DNA of 64,000 nt from Polytrichum commune (Eukaryota > Streptophyta > Polytrichopsida > Polytrichales > Polytrichaceae): the NCBI GenBank assembly GCA_950295325.1, contig OX485806.1, positions 22,012,001 to 22,076,000 on the forward strand, given 5' to 3'. Under the pieces are notes generated by a model. The model searched no databases. It was not told the DNA's origin and was given only the letters and a program-made list of their open reading frames with translations. Positions within the stretch are counted from its first letter, which is position 1. Each line of letters begins with the position of its first letter. Below, one piece after another: positions 50,666-63,459 of this stretch. A program made the position numbers and the translations under genes.

Positions 50666-52446
50666 GAGGATATATTGACATGCTCTTTCCATGCTCCAAG
50701 ACCTTGTTCATTTGGACGAAGCTTGAAGCGGTCCCACATGGAACTCGTTGTATTTGGTTCATGATTTACTTTTGATAATGACACCTAGAATAGTACCCAT
50801 TGTTGAATTAAGATTAAGAAAAGAAGTGTTAACCGATAAAAATCCATTTAGAGTGGTTTTGAAATTGCACCTATTTTTTCTTGAAACATCAACGAATCTC
50901 CTTGATTCCATATGTCCCATCATGATTAGAAATTCAAGTATTGTACATGTAATCTAACTCAATGTGACAATAATACAAACTAACTTGGGTCTAAATTAAT
51001 GGTTTGGAAGAAATCATTTAAGAAATCATCATGTGATAGCAATAATCATTTGCGCATTGTAACTCAAAAACATATATATTTATCATAACCCCGTGTGTGA
51101 GCTTAGTATGGATGCCGATCGTAAAGTAGTCAAAATCTTTCAAAATATAGCAATTTTCTTCAATCTAGAACACAAATCTAGGTACCCGGTTAAGAAAAGT
51201 CTATGTGTTGAGGCTCACATGATGAGAAAGAATTGCTCGATCCAACTACTTATGTCAATGCACTTATCTTAAGTTGGATGAAGTTATGGGGGGTAAGGAT
51301 AAGGTTGGACCCTAATCTCCATCCCTTCTTAACCATTTTCCATAATTTAAGGGCCTTTCATCAAATAAAGATTTAGTTGAGGCTTTGAATGGAAAATTGA
51401 TATCACCATTTTTATTTTCAACATCTTGTTGAAAGTAAAGTAGATAAGAAAAAGGACTCTTCCTAGTTGCATTCCAACTTGAAAGGTTTAACACTATGCA
51501 AAAAAATATAAATTATCTATCCTCTCACCATGCCAATCACTAAACCACATTTCTCATATGGGCATGATGAGCATAACATTACGTAATAACCATAACATAT
51601 GTAAAAGGCTTGTGAACTAAGGGTAAAGGGTGGCCTTTATCTCATGGATCTTGTGTTCATGTTCTCCCAATTCATAGTCTTCATAAATTGTTTAGAATAA
51701 CCTTTTATTGTCCCCATGTGTATTCTAACGAACTTGGAAACTTTCATATCATTCTTGATGTCAAGTCAAGGTTAATTCACCTATTATTACCAACATATTT
51801 TATGATTGACCACTTATACGTGAACACCAACATCATTGTGAAGAAGGGGAAAAAAAACACTTGTTGTTTCAACAAAATTCGAGAAGATTCAATAGTTGCA
51901 AGGTTGCGGTTTTTAAGTTGGGGCAATTAGTGAAGGTCTTGGGTTTTTTTTATGATTTGGATGACATGATGGATGAGGAAATTCCACAAAATAGAGATTT
52001 AACATACATCATATGTGAGAATTTGAATTTCCAAATTTGAAGTTCATTTGCCTATTATAGAGGTGACTGATGTTCATAGACCAAACTATGACAATCACTC
52101 ACAGTGAGCTTGAATGCCAATTTGGAAACACGTTTGGTTCGCGGTGTTGCCCACACTACTAAAGATGGCTAATCCTTGTTAAGGGCAACCACCCAATCCT
52201 AAAAGTTTGCCTCCTCCTTCAAGTCTTTTAGTGACCTACTACAAGCTTAAAAAAAAATTGGAGAATCATTCCCCTTCAAGTTAGAATGAAATCATATGTG
52301 ACTTGCACCCATCTATTGTTAAAACACTAAAGAATCTCCAAGTGGAGGCCATGCATGAAGACATGACATGGCTCCAAAGTGGCTTCTCTTTTTGAGAGAG
52401 AGCCCATGGGAGTTTTGGGGGCAACTCAATTTAGAACCCCTACCAC
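50666..52446. other. Gene-free interval with dispersed repeats
   Basis: No gene is seen. The last 400 bases (52040-52435) are the inverted partner of 16400-16760. A short stretch (about 51340-51435: 'catcaaataaagatt', 'gatatcacca') is related in inverted orientation to 60360-60450. Confidence 0.5.
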
Positions 52447-52866
52447 CCCCGTCACTGAGGCGCTGTGAATGAGCCTCTTCATTTCGCGAGCATGGTGCAT
52501 CCGGACCGTTGATCCATCAAGGCCCATCCAAGGGCCTCAATGATCCTAGGTGGCGAGGGGGTGGGGGTGGTGCTTGCCACCAAGGAGGGGTGGGGCCGTG
52601 GGCCTCATGTCTTTTTTCGGGGAGGCCGGCTTTAGGGTGGTGTCGGGCCTAGTGGCTAGGCGGGCTCGGTGGGCTAGGCAGCTAGGTAGGCTATGCGGCT
52701 AGGTAGGCCTACTTACTAACTAACTATTTGGTTACCCTTACTCTACTTACTAAATAACTAGTTGGTTGGTAACCCTTACTCTACTTACCAAATAACTAGT
52801 TGGTTACCCTTACTCTACTTACTAAATAACTAGTTGGTTACCCTTACTCTACTTACTAAATAACTA

Positions 52867-53249
52867 CACTAAATAGGTAGATTAGTGTTAGAGCCAATAG
52901 TTACCCCAAATACTAAATGTCACTTGAAAGTACAATTAGTGTTACAATTTCCTTTGTCTTTATTTTGCATTGTCAAAGTTGAGTTCCATTAAGTTTAAAT
53001 TTTGTAATATCAAATTCCTAGCATATTACATTTGCTATGAGGCTCACATATTCTACCTCCAATTCTTCATTTAAAGATCTACAAAAAATGTCATCTAACG
53101 CTAAATGCGCTTTTGTAAATATTAAAAGTTACTAATTGGTACAAATAGTGTTAGAGTTGATATTTAGTGTTCTAACACTATGAAGACAATTGACATTTAG
53201 CGTTTTCGTCGACTATTAGTGTTTCCAACACTAATCTACCTATTTAGTG
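52867..53249. mobile_element. Nested MITE with perfect 23-base inverted repeats
   Basis: A 383-base insert starting cactaaataggtagattagt and ending with its exact complement, flanked by TA duplications. Removing it restores 'aactagttgg', the sequence seen at the equivalent points of the other tandem units, which proves insertion into the larger element. Internal 'tagtgtt' words recur. It is a Tc1/mariner-type MITE by target site. Confidence 0.85.
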
Positions 53250-53270
53250 TAGTTGGTTACCCTTACTTGC

Positions 53271-53951
53271 TAAGGGCCACTTCACACACAAGCCAAGAGC
53301 CATCACCGTGAAATTGTGAGAGCCCACAAGAAAGTGTCTAAAGGCCGTCCCAAGACACCTCCAAAATCATGTAGTGCGGTCACGGATCCTCAAGTGTAGT
53401 GTGAAGTCATATGTACCGGGCCCTCAACCAAATGCTATTTCATTGAATTTCTATTCATGCGGGTCCTCACACATGATAAAATAAAATAAACCAACGGTTG
53501 TGAGCGTTCGGAATGCGATGGTCTCCCATTTTTGTGTTAGGCCTACTTCCAAGATGTGGTTTTTGAAAGTAGTCCAAGTGACCATGAAACGTGACCCATT
53601 TGATGCCATGTAGGAATTAATGTAGACTTTACATCCATCTTGCATTCACTATTGTGTGCTCTTGAAATAAGGTATAGAGTGGGAAAAAACATGTTTTAAT
53701 TTGTACCCAAAAATAATAAGAATAAAAATAATCAAGTAAACATGACTTATATTCACATATGGATCGTCCACCGTGTAGCACACCGTGACATAAATAAGTG
53801 AATGGAGGCTCCAACAAATGGCTATAGATTTCTCATATTTTAAATTAACATGAAGACTTGGAGGTGTCTTGGGACGGCCTTTAGACACTTTCTTGTGGGC
53901 TCTCACAATTTCACGGTGATGGCTCTTGGCTCGTGTGTGAAGTGGCCCTTA
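53271..53951. mobile_element. Central element related to the 22.9/23.9-kb PIF/Harbinger-like family
   Basis: A 681-base segment bounded by taagggccacttcacacaca and its complement, with inverted repeats of about 95 bases. The left 375 bases match the family of copies 1 and 2. The next 210 bases are unrelated, and the right 95 bases are an inverted copy of the left end, so one original end was replaced. It sits exactly at the palindrome centre of the Mutator-like element. Confidence 0.75.
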
Positions 53952-54489
53952 GCAAGTGAGGGTAACCAACTAGTTATTTAGTAAGTAGAGTAAGGGAAAC
54001 CAACTAGTTAATATTTAGTAAGTAGAGTAAGGGTAACCAACTAGTTATTTAGTAAGTAGAGTAAGGGTAACCAACTAGTTATTTGGTAAGTAGAGTAAGG
54101 GTTACCAACCAACTAGTTATTTAGTAAGTAGAGTAAGGGTAACCAAATAGTCAGTTAGTAAGTAGGCCTACCTAGCCGCCTAGCCTACCTAGCTGCCTAG
54201 CCCACCGAGCCCGCCTAGCCACTAGGCCCGACACCACCCTAAAGCCGGCCTCCCCGAAAAAAGACATGAGGCCCACGGCCCCACCCCTCCTTGGTGGCAA
54301 GCACCACCCCCACCCCCTCGCCACCTAGGATCATTGAGGCCCTTGGATGGGCCTTGATGGATCAACGGTCCGGATGCACCATGCTCGCGAAATGAAGAGG
54401 CTCATTCACAGCGCCTCAGTGACGGGGCCCTACCACCACTTGCCCATCATTTTTTAATGATATTATAACCAACAAAGTATTTTTTTGCA

Positions 54490-55410
54490 AAGGTACAATC
54501 ATGCCTCTTTAATACGATACTTGATAATACGATACTTGATAATACGATACTTGATAATTCGATAACCTCAACACAAATTTTGTGAACCAAATTTTCTAGT
54601 TAAAATCTACCTCTATAAGATGACTATGACATTGTTAATCGATGCTCCTAGACCCCCCCCCCCCAGATGTCATATTATAGAGGTAATAAATGCATATATG
54701 GTGGGTTCCACACATGTTCAAGTACATAGTTAATAATAAATGTATGTAAGTTTCCCAATTGAAATGTGGATAGAAGATATTTTAAACATGGGAAATAAGG
54801 GAACTAGGTTCTCTATCTCAAAACCTAATCAAGAGACTCATTAGCTTTTGTCTCTTTCACAACAAACTTTCACCTAGACGCTAAACCAAGGTGCACGTTT
54901 TGTTGTTGACCATTTTGAACTCAACCTTTATCATGTTGCTTTGATATGCATATTGTTGAAAAGCTCTTGAAATGTCAAAGTTGGTTGATATGACCTTGTA
55001 ACAAAGAATAAAGCCACCTAGTTTTGATCTTAATGTAGAGCCCTTGGGCACTCTAGATTTTGATGAGAGACCTCCACCTATTATGAAATTGGCAATTGCT
55101 CAACATCATGCTCAATTATTAGCTATAGTTTTTATGGACAACCCATCAGACTTCACTCCTATAGACATAATGGAACTGCAAACTATATCGGAGAAGCTCA
55201 ACAAGACATATGTTACTAATTTGAACAACAACATCAATGGACTATCGATTCCTTCTTCAAGCCCACGTAGAATTCATGAGAGAAATTTACATATTTTTAA
55301 AGACATTTGAAAAAAAAATAGTATATGTGGCAAAATATCTAGTGCGTGTTTTCATAAGTACCATGTTATTATGACAAAGAGGTCCAATTTTCATATTAAA
55401 GAGGTAGGTC
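54490..55410. mobile_element. Possible pogo/Tc1-like decayed element
   Basis: The left end reads gcctctttaatacgatactt, with a 15-base tandem repeat (54511-54560). The right end reads as its approximate complement (attttcatattaaagaggta). 'Cctctataa'-type termini are common in plant pogo-like elements. One frame inside (55044-55310) shows no recognised transposase motif. Confidence 0.35.
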
Positions 55411-58400
55411 TCTCTCTCTCTCTCTCTCTACTTTGTTTTTACCTTGCCATACATAAATTATTGAGCTCAGTAAATATAATCTTTAAAGGGTAAGTACCTT
55501 AGGGTTAGAAGAGCTCTACCTAACTATTGTCCGCCATAGATTATGCTCATTGCATCTACGGACAAGGTTGAAAACCTAATCTTATAATAAGAGCAAGGGC
55601 TTGAGAAAGTATCCTTTCACTCAAAGGTTAAACTGCACTAGGCGTTTATCTTTGGTAAACTATGTGATTAGGGTAGAGGAAGTTAACTAGTGGGTGATTT
55701 AGGCTAAGTGCTTAAATCCTGCCCCACAAGAAACTTCAATGGCAAAGGATGAGGTAAATTACTCTTTTTTGGAGTATGTGGTAATGCAAAATCAATAGGT
55801 GTATTGTTGTATGATTGTGTGACATAGATAACAATTGGGTTCTGCTGTTATTCACCTCGTGTACGTGACTAATCCTCATTTCTTGTTGGTTGGTTGCATG
55901 GGTACAGGTGAGGCAGACCCTTCACAATTTTGAACGACATCCTTAGGTTTTGCTTATCTTTTTGGGTTCATACACTTAGTGCTCATATACTGTATGTATT
56001 CCGTGATGAAGAAAGTGAATACTTACACATATATTGAATATTGGGTTATATTTTGAAGTGCATATGGTGACAAAGGTCCTTTCAAGTTTTTGACTATAAG
56101 TTGTTTAGTACATACAAGGTTATTTCAAACAATGCAAGGTGTGTAGAGTTAGTTGAGTATGAGTTGCATACAATAGATGGTGTCAACCCATGGTTACACC
56201 ATATGATAGAGTTACTAAGACATGCATTGTACTGAAATGAGGAGGGATCCCACCCACCCACCCGGGTTTTTGTTAATAATACAAAGATATGTATATGAAT
56301 GGAATGGCCTCTGTATGGAGGATGTTTTCTGAATATGACTATGCTTGAATATAAGCTTAGTTCTTACCAAGAAATGACCAGCTATATATATACAATTGGT
56401 AAATTTCTCAAAGGCAATGTCACCTTTGCTAGGAAAAAAAAAACATCAAAGAAGGATGTTTGTGTTTGATGCTCTTTCAGGAGGCTCTTTTATACCAAAT
56501 TACAAATGTTCTGAGACGACCTATACATTTTATACCTTGGACATCTGCCAAAATGACTATAATTAACTAGATTTCTTTTAAATACATTTTAGGGAACAAC
56601 TATAGTTAACTAGAAAAATTCCAAGTATTATTGTATATTTGATGAAGTTCGCCTCTTGATTTGCTTCAATTAAGGATCTTTAATATGCTTGGGCCATTAA
56701 GGATCGTCAAGAAACGTCTTTATACAATCACTCGCAGTGTTGGGCTCTGGAACAACCGTCATGTACACCACCAACACAAATAACACACTAGTGACACTAC
56801 AACAAAATCCCGTGAATAGGTTGTGCTCAACTTTAGTTAATTAGATTTTGTAGCAGACTGAATTTAGAACAACTATAGTTAACTACACTTTTTGGCAGGT
56901 CAAATCGCGAACAACCGTAGTTACAAAAGACAACTAGTTAACTAATAGTTGAATTAGTTGGTTAGTTGGTTAGTTGTCCAAGGTCTGATACATTTGATGT
57001 TTTTCATACCGTATTTTGCCCCTTTCTTGGCAAGCATTAAGACGACAATCATGTTCTCATTGAGTTGAAGATGACGATGTAAATAAGACAGGAGATGCCA
57101 ATCTTCCTTCAAATTTTCAATTGAATCTTTATTTGGTGAGCAATCCTTTGCAAAGTGCACCTAATATATGCTTGTGTTATTCAACTATTTTTCTTAATTG
57201 GACACCTATACCCGATTGTTGTGTGATTTGGTGAGGATCGAAGAACCAACATCAGAAAGACACATGTTTAAGAAAGATTGGACTACGTCTTCAAATTATG
57301 CTAACTTCTCTACATTCAATAGCGAACAAAATTGGGAAGACCTATGATTAAACAAACATGCAACTCTAAAAACCATGACTAAATTAGGAGAGGTTCAAAT
57401 TTTTAATCTAATTTTTGTTGATACTCCACCATGAATTTGTTGATACAACACAAATTTTCTTTGTGTACCTAGTAGAAGTTAGAGAGTGTGAAAAATGAAC
57501 CAAATAACACCCACATACCTTAGTGAGAATTTGTACACAACCCACGGGTAGATCACTCCATTGTCAAGTTGAACACCACGTGCGACCAAAAAAAACCTTC
57601 TATTGGTAAGTTGCACCACCAAAATGGGTCAAAATTTTATCAAAAAAAATTCATGAGTAGATATACACATTACCTATGACATAGGTAAAAGTGGTAACTA
57701 AATTTGATGATTTGTTTTTTTCATAAAACATACCGTTTCTAACTAGAATGACACAGAATTGAACTAAAACATTTATTAAAAAAATAAAGATGACTAAAAA
57801 TTTCAAAACAATATACAAAAGATACTATCAATGGTTATGTATATGTAGAAAAAATATCATAACTTTTAAAATTATATATGGCATGTAATATAGGGGTAGC
57901 AAACTTTGTCCGCACGTGGTATCAACTTGACAATGAAGTGACCTCCCTGTGACACAACCTCCCAACCAAGAGCCCCTTGAGAGCATTCGCATGAAGGAAA
58001 AGCCCCCTTGCTTGCTTCTTCTCTTCCTCGGGGGGGGGGGGGGGGGTAGTCATTGGTTGGAGTAGCAATATACGTGCGAACAAATGATAGGGTATTTAAA
58101 AAACATGGGGGCAAAAAATTATAAATGGACTTAAGAGTAATATAGGGTATCAAAAATGGCACTGGACATCTTTAAAGTACTATAGGGTATGGAATAATAA
58201 GTAATTTGGAATTATAAGTAATACAAGCCATTTTTCTATTAACCTAAAGTAGAAATTTGCATAATGATAGCATGTGAAAAAAAAAAAAAAAATTGAAAGT
58301 AATACCCCCCTTATAAAATAGTGGTTGTTCGCACCTATATCCTTAACTTTTTAACACACTGCCCCCCCCCCCCCGAGTTCTCTTCTTTGTAGGTCCCCTT

Positions 58401-59130
58401 GCCTCATCTTGAGAGTGGAGTGTATGAGGTAACTCTATTTAACTTAGTCCCACTTACATAGAACCTATATTTTGTAACCCTTTTGCTTCAACAAGATATT
58501 ATAACGAAAAGGAAAGACAAGAAAAGGGAATGTAATTTCTTTTTACCGGCATAAATGCAAGTATGTTAGCTTTATGTTGATTATGGGTAACCATGATGTA
58601 GGATAAGGTGTTTTACCTTCCCTTTGGAAGGTGGGCTACGATGTGTAATATAGTTATCATAGTTTAGTTCTTAGCTAGTGAAATTGTTCCTCGAGTTAAG
58701 CAAGGGTGATAGGTGTTTGTTAATTTTCTTGCGTTGAGAACTAGATATGTAAAGTATCGAATGGTGTTTCAGTGTAAGCTTAAACCTGAGGGTTTTAGTG
58801 ATGGATTTTGGGATGTTGATGTTGTTGAATCTATTTATGGAGTGTTTGTGAGTGGCTCCTCAAACCCCGACTGCGATAGTTATAATAGGGTTTACTTTCC
58901 AACCGTTATTTTGTAGGGTGTACATTAGTGGGTCATACTTGGTGTGTTTGTGTTTGAGGGCTTGTTTTTGGGTATTTGTTGTGACAATATGTGAATTCTA
59001 TAAATTACAGTGTGTAGGAGGGGAAGGGGTTCATTGGCATTTAATTATTGGCTATTGGTGGGTGCTCCTAGGATGGATAGGATGTCCAGTATGAGTTTGG
59101 CTAGGCATGAGCATGGTAATTATATGCATG
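55411..59130. other. Gene-free interval
   Basis: A (TC) run abuts the start (55407-55429). A dispersed-repeat copy lies at 57170-57545, and a 17-G run at 58030-58046 and a C run near 58363-58374 are present. No supportable gene or RNA was found. Confidence 0.5.
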
Positions 59131-59139
59131 TGCATTGGA

Positions 59140-60070
59140 GTATCTAGTTTGGGATTGTGGAGTCACGGTGGCGTGTTATCGTGGGTCCTGCATTGGCTAG
59201 GGTGTATAACCAAGTAAATTTGTTGGCTTGTAGTGTTGTTTGATGATGTGTACAACTGTGTTGTGTATGACAATTTTGAAGCCCTTGAGGTGTTGGTTTT
59301 TGCATGTGGATAGGAGGTGGGGCCATGTATCTCTCTCATTTCTGGGGCATAAGATGTAGTTGGGGTTGGGGGGAGTGATAGGCCATATTTTGATTTTTAT
59401 TCTATTCTATGGGTTCCCATGTATTGTCCATGACGAAATTTGAAGGTTTGTGTGATTTGGGCATATCCTATTCTGAGGGTTCCCATAATAATTGGATAAT
59501 TTGTGGTTAATTTGGTTGTTTGAAAGCCATTTGTACACATATGGGAAATTTTTCTTGGGTGACAGTGGTTTTACGTTTTTGGGTGTGTTTTTTTTTTGGT
59601 TAATGGTTGTATGTAGGTTACATATGGCTCCGTCATGTGTGGTGGTCAAGCAACTTGTCAATTGGTATGCGGCAGTATGGGCTATGTGTATGTGGGGAGT
59701 TGGGAGTGGTTTTGTCCTTGTGTACTCCCTCATTTGCTAGGGCGTATGCTTTCTCATTTATGATGATACATGTGTGTGCTCGGACTTTGTGGATTGAGAT
59801 TTTGTGTGTGGTCTTATATATTTGGTGTATGATTGTGGCCATGAGTAGCTTATATGGGTGGTGATGTTGTGAGGATGGGTGTCTAATTTGGATGTTGATT
59901 AGGACTATTGTGGTTGTTGAGGCTATATGTAAAAATATAGGTGCCGAGGCGGGTGGGTTGTATGGTTTTTATGGCAATTAATGTGGCATATAGTTCGGCT
60001 TGGAGGATGTTTTGATAGTTGGGCAACCTTTTTTATATATGGATATTGTTGTTGGGGTTTATATGCGAGA
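59140..60070 (-). pseudogene. Decayed retroelement RNase H region
   Basis: Read on the minus strand, the segment gives ILQAELYATLIAIKT, then IFTYSLNNH, then, after stops and a frame change, ISIHKVRAHTCIIINEKAYA followed by LANEG. This is the order of an RNase H domain (AEL-A helix, TDSL-type active-site strand with the Asp now lost, and a K-AH-x-NE-x-A-D/Y-x-LA-x-G end). Stops and a frameshift show it is dead. LINE-type non-LTR retroelements of plants and fungi carry such a C-terminal domain. No reverse transcriptase motif was found beside it. Confidence 0.55.
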
Positions 60071-60599
60071 GCCGGCAGAACTGCCTTCTTTATTCCCTCC
60101 ATAATTTTTGGTGGGGGGGGGGTGAAGTAATAGTTTGTGTATATGCATTGTTATGGGTTAAATTTGAGGGGGGTGGATGCCTTTAGGAGGGGGTGGGGGG
60201 TCACTTATGGGTGCAACTTTCCATGTATGGGAGAGTTTGACATTGTGTGTTGAGGGAATGGGTTGATTTTGGTGGGTCTCTATATGAATGTTGTGTATTC
60301 TTTGTAGAATATTTTAAGGGTTTTGTGGGGTTTGTGAGTATATTGTCGTCAAGGTCTTTGAGGCATGATATTCCAACTAAGAATGGTGATATCAATCTTC
60401 CTCTCAATAACTCAATTGAATTCTTATTTGATCAACAATCCTTTGCAAGTGCATTAGAGCCCCCTTTCATCCCTCCTCTACTCTTTGTGAATCCCCCCCT
60501 CCATGCCTTATCCTAGAAATGGATTTTTAGTTAAGTTTAGTTGAGTTAGTTCCTTTTATATGTTATCTTACATGTTATAGTCCGCTTATGCTAAGGGCC

Positions 60600-61215
60600 A
60601 ATTTAGACTATAGTGAAGAAGGGCACTGGTTAGTCAAGAATTTTAGTTCAAGACAAGGTTATTTGAGGCAATGGTTGGCATGGTGGACAAGAAACTTGAG
60701 GTTGTCTAGGATACATGACCTCCAAAGAACTCCTCTAGCCAAAAATTGTTGCCATGTTGGTAACCATGTCATTTGCATCCATGCTTGAAATTCTCCACAG
60801 GAAAACTCTTGGTTGTATTGTAAACCCCGGCCGGTAAAGAATCCATTTCATAGCCAAACATATTGGTCCATTCCTCTAGAATTCTTGCCTGGTGCACTTC
60901 TTCACCATAGTCTAAACCAACCCTAGTTATAGGCTCAATCAACGAAACAAGTAATGAAGAAAATCAAATCCAAACCATAAGTGGTTCCCAACAATTTCTC
61001 CTTTGACTTACATGTTTGCCCCAAAGCGATAGCCACCTTGACTTCGTTAGAGTTAGGCACAAGTACCCATACACGTTCCCCATCATTGTTTGTGGAGAAA
61101 GTCCCCCAACTTGTGAAGGTCTTAGTGTGGGGGCCACCAATAAATAACAACCCTCTTTGTAAAACGTTCATAAACCTCATAGATAAAGGTCCCCAACAAT
61201 TATTTGGAGATTAAG
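60600..61215 (-). pseudogene. Unrecognised decayed coding segment
   Basis: The frame 61180-60935 reads with protein-like composition (VPNSNEVKVAIALGQT; GPHTKTFTSWGTFSTN). After a stop, an adjacent frame continues with DYGEEVHQARILEEWTNMFG. I recognise no family. The mixture of open stretches and stops suggests a relic of a mobile element or a captured gene fragment. Confidence 0.25.
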
Positions 61216-63450
61216 AATCCTTCACATTGTAGTAACAATCCAAACTGCAAAATTCAACAAAGCAAAGAAAGTGAGAATGCACTAAGCTTAGGGTATCTCA
61301 TGAGATAATTCACAATCCCTCCATATAGGATAATAAGAATGTTGATTACATAGTAGAGCACGAGTGGGTTTCTATTTTTGATCAAATTAAACCCTAACTC
61401 GAGGTTAGGGACTCCAAATCAATCTAGTGAGTCTAAATCAAGACGAATAAGCCACAATCGTGGTTTTATCATCCCCTTGGTAGTAAGGTAGATCAGTCTT
61501 AAGTGGCTTGTTATCTTCTTCGGATCCCTAGATTTGATTGGTATGTGGTTCAATGAGGATCAAAGAGCAAACATCATCATAAATACACATGTTGAAAAGA
61601 GATTGGATCATGTCTTCAAATATCAGTAACTACTCTACACTTAACAATGTACACCATTGGGAGAACCTATGTTTCCATTTAAGGGGGGCATTCACGGTTG
61701 GGGTACTACTTTTGGGTGTCTGACGGTTAAAGGACTAATTTCGATAACTTTACATAGTTGGTGTGCTTAGATTTGTATTGTGGAGCATATTTTGGATCAT
61801 ACCTACATTTAATATTCCATATTGAGCACACCGACAAAGTTAATTTACAAGGAATAGGGTTATCTAAGATATCATTTTGATTCCTTAACGGACATCCATG
61901 GGTGCTGTCAAACTTGTTGACCTTAGGATCAAGGAATGAAAAGGACAACAAAAATTAATTGAAATGATCCCAATTTTTTTCCTCATAATTATTGTTCAAT
62001 TGTGTACCAATAGAACTAAAAAGGTATTGCATACCAATTGTATAGCTTTACATATGACACCAAACATGGCCAACAATACACAATAACATGGCTACATGAA
62101 AAATGAACGTTTAGTATTAGAATTGGACATAAAAAATATATGTATGGACACACGACACTTACGCCAAGGTACTAGGATGGAAAACATGAAATAATTCACC
62201 TTCGATGTACACTTCAATAATGAAATTGCTATTGATGTGGCCCAAACAAGTCATATGACCTCTTTACAAGTCCTATGACCTATCTACTCATTTCATAAAG
62301 GATTTATCTATTATTGGTGACTATTTAATATTAAATAATATATTTCTTGATAAGTCCTATGACCTATCTACTTATCTATTTAAAATTTATTGATCAAATA
62401 ATAATAAATCATAATAAACGCCGAGATCCAATCTATGTTCGGGGAAAACCGACGGCTAGTTCATTATTAGCTGATGGATTTCCCCTCATGGCTGGTCCAA
62501 ATTTCCAGCCATCGGATGGCAATCCGATTGTAATTTCAATCCTCCGGCAATTAGCCGATGGACCATAAAATGTCCCGGAAATGTAGCCGATTCTTCTTGT
62601 GAGTTATTGGATTTCAGCCGGAAGCATCCAGAGCGCTATTTGTTTGGGGCATCTGATGATGCACTCGAGGAAGTACCCTAAACCTTAAACTTTTTGAATT
62701 ATGCAACCTTTCCATGACCAAATCCAATTGCTTCTATGAAGAATTGGGGGACCCTTGGCCTTCAAGCGGTGAAGGCATTGCTAGGTTCAATTTTTGCCAA
62801 GGATATTAACTCTTCAAATTTAAAGTTTTGAACATGCCTTTCTTTTCACTTATTCAAGATTTTGTACTAAGAAATGATTTCTAATAACTTTTCATACATT
62901 TTTTAAACAATTAAGTGCCGATATGAATTCCATTTAATCGGATATTGGCCAATGAAAATATGAAAATATAGGCAATTGGCCAATTGATTTTACAAAGACC
63001 AGCTGTTGCCGATGTAAATTGGGAAAAATCCGACCCTTCGTAGCAACTACCGGCAATTAGCCACTAAGGCTTCAAAAACTTCCCAAACTCTGGATCCAAT
63101 GCGACATAGTCCTTAATTCCTTTGTCCCAAAAGTAATACCCCAATCATGAATGGCCCCTAAGAAATCAACAAACATGCACCTCCGATTACAGTAACTAAA
63201 TCAAGGGAGGTCCGATTTTCAATCCGGTTTTTGCATATGTTTCATCGTAGATTTACAAATGCACACATGGATTTTGTTGTGTAAATTTAACTCGGTAGAA
63301 GTCGGAGAACATGAAAAACGAAACGTATAACACCCACGTACCTTAGGTGTCGTGAATACAAATCCTAAGGCATTTTGATTCATAGCACCGAAAGCTTGTT
63401 GCATTTAAGACTTTCGCCACAAAATAGTGTTGGGGATGCAGTAGAGGCTC
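61216..63450. other. Gene-free interval
   Basis: It holds partial members of the dispersed family at 61530-61675 and 63150-63370, a short local duplication ('aagtcctatgacctatctac' at about 62263 and 62354), and a segment at 62440-63070 with repeated 'gccgatgg/ccatcgg' words in both orientations. No gene was seen. Confidence 0.45.
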
Positions 63451-63459
63451 ATCCCCAGT

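Larger units (their letters stand above)
52447..54427. mobile_element. Mutator-like element with long inverted arms, carrying nested elements
   Basis: The 1,981-base element begins ccccgtcactgaggcgctgt and ends with its complement (acagcgcctcagtgacgggg). It is bounded by a perfect 9-base direct duplication ccctaccac (52438-52446 and 54428-54436), the size expected for Mutator-like elements. The inverted arms are more than 400 bases and near identical. Their inner parts are tandem copies of a roughly 34-base unit containing ttggttacccttactctact; about four copies are seen on the left and six on the right. The left arm is interrupted by a separate MITE (52867-53249), and the centre is a third element (53271-53951). 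No transposase is present. Confidence 0.85.

Noticed and set aside
55044-55310. 88-codon open frame inside the possible pogo-like element
   Set aside because: No DDE transposase or DNA-binding motif is visible; at best it is a relic.
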